Below are positions 61,442 through 64,000 of a stretch of DNA of 64,000 nucleotides, one piece after another (the first letter of the stretch is position 1; the number at the start of each line of letters is the position of its first letter). Both the position numbers and the translations under genes were made by a program. Source of the stretch: Rhodococcus globerulus NBRC 14531 (lineage in GTDB: Bacteria > Actinomycetota > Actinomycetes > Mycobacteriales > Mycobacteriaceae); NCBI RefSeq assembly GCF_001894805.1, contig NZ_BCWX01000001.1, forward strand, positions 1,240,001 to 1,304,000, given 5' to 3'. The notes under the pieces are model-generated. The model ran no database searches. It worked only from the letters and a program-made list of their open reading frames with translations, and was not told where the DNA came from.

Positions 61442-62710
61442 GTGACCGGCAATAACGACGCAGTTCAGTCCTCCCCCCGCCCGACCACCGCGCGACCGGC
61501 GAACAAGGCCATGCCTGTCGTCACCATGATCGGTGGTGGACAGCTCGCGCGCATGACTCACCAGGCAGCCGTTGCCCTCGGCCAGACGCTCCGGGTGCTG
61601 TCCGGAACGGCCGGTGAGCCGGCCGCACAGGTCAGCCCCGATGTTGTTCTCGGCAGCCACGACGACTTGGACGCGCTGCGCCGCGCCGCCGTCGGATCCA
61701 CTGCGCTCACATTCGATCACGAGCAGGTTCCGACCGAACATCTCGAGGTGCTGGTGGCCGAGGGTGTCAACGTGCAGCCGCCGCCGCAGGCACTGATCTT
61801 CGCTCAGGACAAACTGCTGATGCGTCGTAAACTGGCAGAACTGGGCGCACCGGTGCCCGCGTACGCCGAGGTGACGTGGGCCGAGGACGTCGTACGTTTC
61901 GGCGCCGAGCACGGCTGGCCGGTTGTCATCAAGGCAACGCGCGGTGGATACGACGGCCGTGGTGTGTGGATCACCGACGACTCCGACGAAGCCGAGGCGA
62001 TCGTCACCGAGCAGTTGGACAAGGGTGTTCCGCTGATCGTCGAGGAAATGGTGTCGATGCGCCGCGAACTGTCGGCGATGGTGGCGCGGTCACCGTTCGG
62101 TCAGGGTGCGTCGTGGCCTGTCGTGGAGACCGTGCAGCGACACGGCCAGTGCGCCGTTGTCATCGCGCCGGCTCCAGATCTGCCCGGTGCCGTTGCGGCA
62201 GAAGCGGAACAGCTTGCGTTGCGGATCGCGTCGGAGCTCGGGGTTGTCGGTGCGATGGCCATGGAACTGTTCGAGACGACCGACGGCCGTCTTGTAGTCA
62301 ACGAATTGGCGATGCGCCCGCACAACTCGGGTCACTGGACCATGGACGGTGCCCGGACGTCGCAGTTCGAGCAGCACTTGCGCGCCGTTCTCGACTACCC
62401 GCTCGGCGATACGTCGCCGATTGCTCCGGTCACGGTGATGGCCAATGTTCTCGGTGCTCCCGAAGCTCCCGAGATGAGCATGGACGAGCGTGTCCACCAC
62501 CTCTTCGCCCGGATGCCCGACGCCAAGATTCACCTGTACGGCAAGGGTGAGCGCAAGGACCGCAAGATCGGCCACGTCAACATCGTGGGCGGGGCAGGCT
62601 CGATCGACGACCCGAATTACGTTGCCGCAGTTCGGGAACGGGCTGAGCGGGCAGCGCACTGGCTTTCGTATGCAGTATGGACCGACGGATGGGATGTACA
62701 CGGTGAGTGA
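61442..62710 (+). CDS. purK: 5-(carboxyamino)imidazole ribonucleotide synthase
   Basis: A 422-residue ATP-grasp enzyme of purine synthesis that carboxylates AIR to N5-CAIR using ATP and bicarbonate. Start motif [42 protein letters not shown] and [13 protein letters not shown] are the PurK signatures. The GTG at 61442 gives a ~24-residue lead like that of mycobacterial PurK; ATG 61511 is a shorter alternative. It overlaps purE by 8 bp. Confidence 0.96.
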   Translation: MTGNNDAVQSSPRPTTARPANKAMPVVTMIGGGQLARMTHQAAVALGQTLRVLSGTAGEPAAQVSPDVVLGSHDDLDALRRAAVGSTALTFDHEQVPTEHLEVLVAEGVNVQPPPQALIFAQDKLLMRRKLAELGAPVPAYAEVTWAEDVVRFGAEHGWPVVIKATRGGYDGRGVWITDDSDEAEAIVTEQLDKGVPLIVEEMVSMRRELSAMVARSPFGQGASWPVVETVQRHGQCAVVIAPAPDLPGAVAAEAEQLALRIASELGVVGAMAMELFETTDGRLVVNELAMRPHNSGHWTMDGARTSQFEQHLRAVLDYPLGDTSPIAPVTVMANVLGAPEAPEMSMDERVHHLFARMPDAKIHLYGKGERKDRKIGHVNIVGGAGSIDDPNYVAAVRERAERAAHWLSYAVWTDGWDVHGE

Positions 62711-63212
62711 GAGTATGGGCGCGCAGGTCGGCCTGATCATGGGCAGCGACTCCGATTGGCCGACGATGGAAGCCGCAGCCGAAGCGCTCGCAGAGTTCGG
62801 AATTCGCTTCGAGGTCGGTGTGGTCTCGGCACACCGCACACCGCAACGGATGCTCGACTACGCGAAGGACGCTGCCGGCCGCGGCATCAAGGTCATCATC
62901 GCCGGCGCAGGCGGAGCGGCGCACCTGCCCGGGATGGTCGCCTCGGCAACGCCGTTGCCGGTCATCGGTGTACCGGTTCCGCTGAAGTATCTCGACGGTA
63001 TGGACTCGCTGCTGTCCATCGTCCAGATGCCTGCCGGTGTTCCGGTCGCGACGGTGTCGATCGGTGGAGCCCGCAACGCCGGTCTGCTCGCCGCCCGCAT
63101 CCTCGGTGCCTCGGATCCCGCGCTGCAGGCAGCCATGGTGGTATTCCAGGAAAGCCTCGAGACCATGGTGCTCGAGAAGGACAAGGCGCTGCGCGAAAAG
63201 CTGCTGGGCTGA
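62703..63212 (+). CDS. purE: N5-CAIR mutase
   Basis: A 169-residue PurE that converts N5-CAIR to [27 protein letters not shown] (catalytic His) and [13 protein letters not shown] match the class I enzyme. A GTG start inside purK at 62703 is likely; ATG 62715 would shorten it by four residues. It acts directly after PurK, and the two are translated as a pair. Confidence 0.96.
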   Translation: MSESMGAQVGLIMGSDSDWPTMEAAAEALAEFGIRFEVGVVSAHRTPQRMLDYAKDAAGRGIKVIIAGAGGAAHLPGMVASATPLPVIGVPVPLKYLDGMDSLLSIVQMPAGVPVATVSIGGARNAGLLAARILGASDPALQAAMVVFQESLETMVLEKDKALREKLLG

Positions 63213-63236
63213 GAAGCTGCGTAGCTGAGATTTTTC

Positions 63237-63620
63237 ATGCGTGAACGACGCGGCCTGCCGCTGACCCTGATCCGAGCTAGTCGGGGCAGCGCGCAGGCCG
63301 CATTCGTGACGCAGGTGGCGTTGCTCTATGCCCGAGTGCTGGGCGCGCGCATCACCTTCGACGACGAGTTCGGAATTTTTGTCGCCTCCGGGATGCGGCG
63401 CGGATTTGCCCGCGGCGGAACAACTCTCGGTGGTGTGTATCTGACCCGCCGGAACATTACTCGGGCAGTGCTGCGTCACGAGGCGATTCATGCCGACCAA
63501 TGGGCCAGGCACGGACTGGCATTCGGGCCGAAGTACTTGCGCGAGGAACTGCGCCACCCGGGCGTGCGAAACAAGTTCGAGATCGAAGCCGGGCTGGCAG
63601 ACGGCGGTTACCGCGTCTGA
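63237..63620 (+). CDS. Small HExxH-containing protein
   Basis: A 127-residue protein that I do not recognise as a named enzyme. It contains HEAIH at 81-85, a zincin-type HExxH, in AVLRHEAIHADQWARHG. A further Glu (KFEIEAG) about 30 residues on could be the third metal ligand. No signal peptide or membrane segment. It could be a minimal metallopeptidase or a metal-binding relic. ATG 63237 lies 24 bp after purE. Confidence 0.7.
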   Translation: MRERRGLPLTLIRASRGSAQAAFVTQVALLYARVLGARITFDDEFGIFVASGMRRGFARGGTTLGGVYLTRRNITRAVLRHEAIHADQWARHGLAFGPKYLREELRHPGVRNKFEIEAGLADGGYRV

Positions 63621-63640
63621 GTAGCGCTACTGTGGGCGGC

Positions 63641-64000
63641 ATGGCCCGTTTTCCGACTAGTGAACGATTTGTGCGCTGGACTACGGAACACGCGCGCGGC
63701 ATCGACATCACCCTGGCTTGCGCGGTCGCCTTGCTGAGCCTGGTCACCGCCGCCACAGCCGGAGTCTGGGCTGTGATCGTCTCGCTCGGCATGAGCGTCC
63801 CGTTGGCGTGGCGACGGTCCCGCCCCGAGCTGTCCGGCATGCTGATTGCCGGCTTCGCGGTACTGCACGTTCTTGTCATCGGAAACACTCTGCTCGGCTG
63901 CGCGATAGCCGTTCCGATCTCGCTGTACGCCCTCGCTGCATACGGCGCGCGGTGGAGTAGTTTCACCGGACTGGGGATCGCCTTACTCGGGTCGATCGCG
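63641..64000 (+). CDS. Probable sensor histidine kinase, N-terminal part
   Basis: The frame stays open for 120 codons from ATG 63641 to the window end and has no stop. Residues ~20-120 form several membrane helices (TLACAVALLSLVTAATAGVWA, GMLIAGFAVLHVLVIGNTLL and GLGIALLGSIA). The turn SVPLAWRRSRPELS is like the PLAxRRRxP of the membrane domain found in NarL-partner actinobacterial histidine kinases. The kinase domain would lie beyond the window, so this call is provisional. Confidence 0.6.
   Translation, partial: MARFPTSERFVRWTTEHARGIDITLACAVALLSLVTAATAGVWAVIVSLGMSVPLAWRRSRPELSGMLIAGFAVLHVLVIGNTLLGCAIAVPISLYALAAYGARWSSFTGLGIALLGSIA

Overview
The window looks like chromosomal DNA from a mycolic-acid actinomycete, most likely Rhodococcus (erythropolis/qingshengii group) or a close relative. 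It is GC-rich with many GTG/TTG starts and ATGA or GTGA start/stop overlaps. The backbone genes follow the Mycobacterium tuberculosis Rv3306c-Rv3275c order as I recall it: amiB1-amiA1, a Rv3304-like gene, lpdA, glpD, nei, lhr, pcd, a Rv3292-like gene, lrpA, lat, accA3, a SufE-like gene, sseA, maf, accE5, accD5, birA, a PH-domain gene, a GtrA gene, purK and purE. The organism call comes from gene content and synteny only. Coding is dense: no stretch over 300 bp lacks a gene, and the longest gap is 219 bp (51974-52192). I saw no rRNA, tRNA, CRISPR array, insertion sequence or prophage.

Layout. 1-4.8 kb: M20 amidohydrolases, a membrane-anchored Hsp70-fold protein, a gamma-glutamylcyclotransferase-like protein and LpdA. 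4.9-10.2 kb: an aminotransferase, then a minus-strand phnDCE transporter operon that also encodes a PtpB-like phosphatase and a TetR regulator. 10.2-13.5 kb: divergent glpK and glpD. 13.6-18 kb: a DUF222-HNH gene, a repeat-flanked membrane protein, a VIT-like membrane protein and an MpaB-like gene facing its own TetR regulator across a large palindrome. 18-23.4 kb: the nei-lhr DNA repair pair. 23.4-30.9 kb: a Dcu-type transporter, an XRE-cupin regulator operon, and the divergent operon NCS2 permease - 2OG-Fe(II) oxygenase - alpha/beta hydrolase. 30.8-35.5 kb: lysine catabolism (lat, pcd, hglS-like, lrpA). 35.5-42.1 kb: purine degradation, from xanthine/8-oxoguanine through urate to allantoin. 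42-44.2 kb: a second PtpB-like phosphatase and three small genes. 44.2-57.5 kb: acyl-CoA carboxylase (accA3, accE5, accD5) with its biotin ligase. Between these lie three PapA-type acyltransferases and an EmrB-type exporter, placed around the conserved sseA-sufE pair. 57.5-64 kb: membrane proteins, an OmpR-type two-component system, GtrA, purK-purE, a small HExxH protein and the start of another sensor kinase.

The genes form several working units. Lat, Pcd and the HglS-like enzyme account for lysine to D-2-hydroxyglutarate, except for the 2-aminoadipate transaminase step, for which the gene at 4945-6138 is a candidate. The 8-oxoguanine deaminase and fused xanthine dehydrogenase feed urate to uricase, HIU hydrolase and OHCU decarboxylase. 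AccA3/AccD5/AccE5 plus BirA supply malonyl- and methylmalonyl-type extender units. The least explained parts are the PapA-exporter island and the permease-dioxygenase-hydrolase operon. Small tandem duplications at gene ends recur in this window (at about 2691, 15145, 25876 and 54541).
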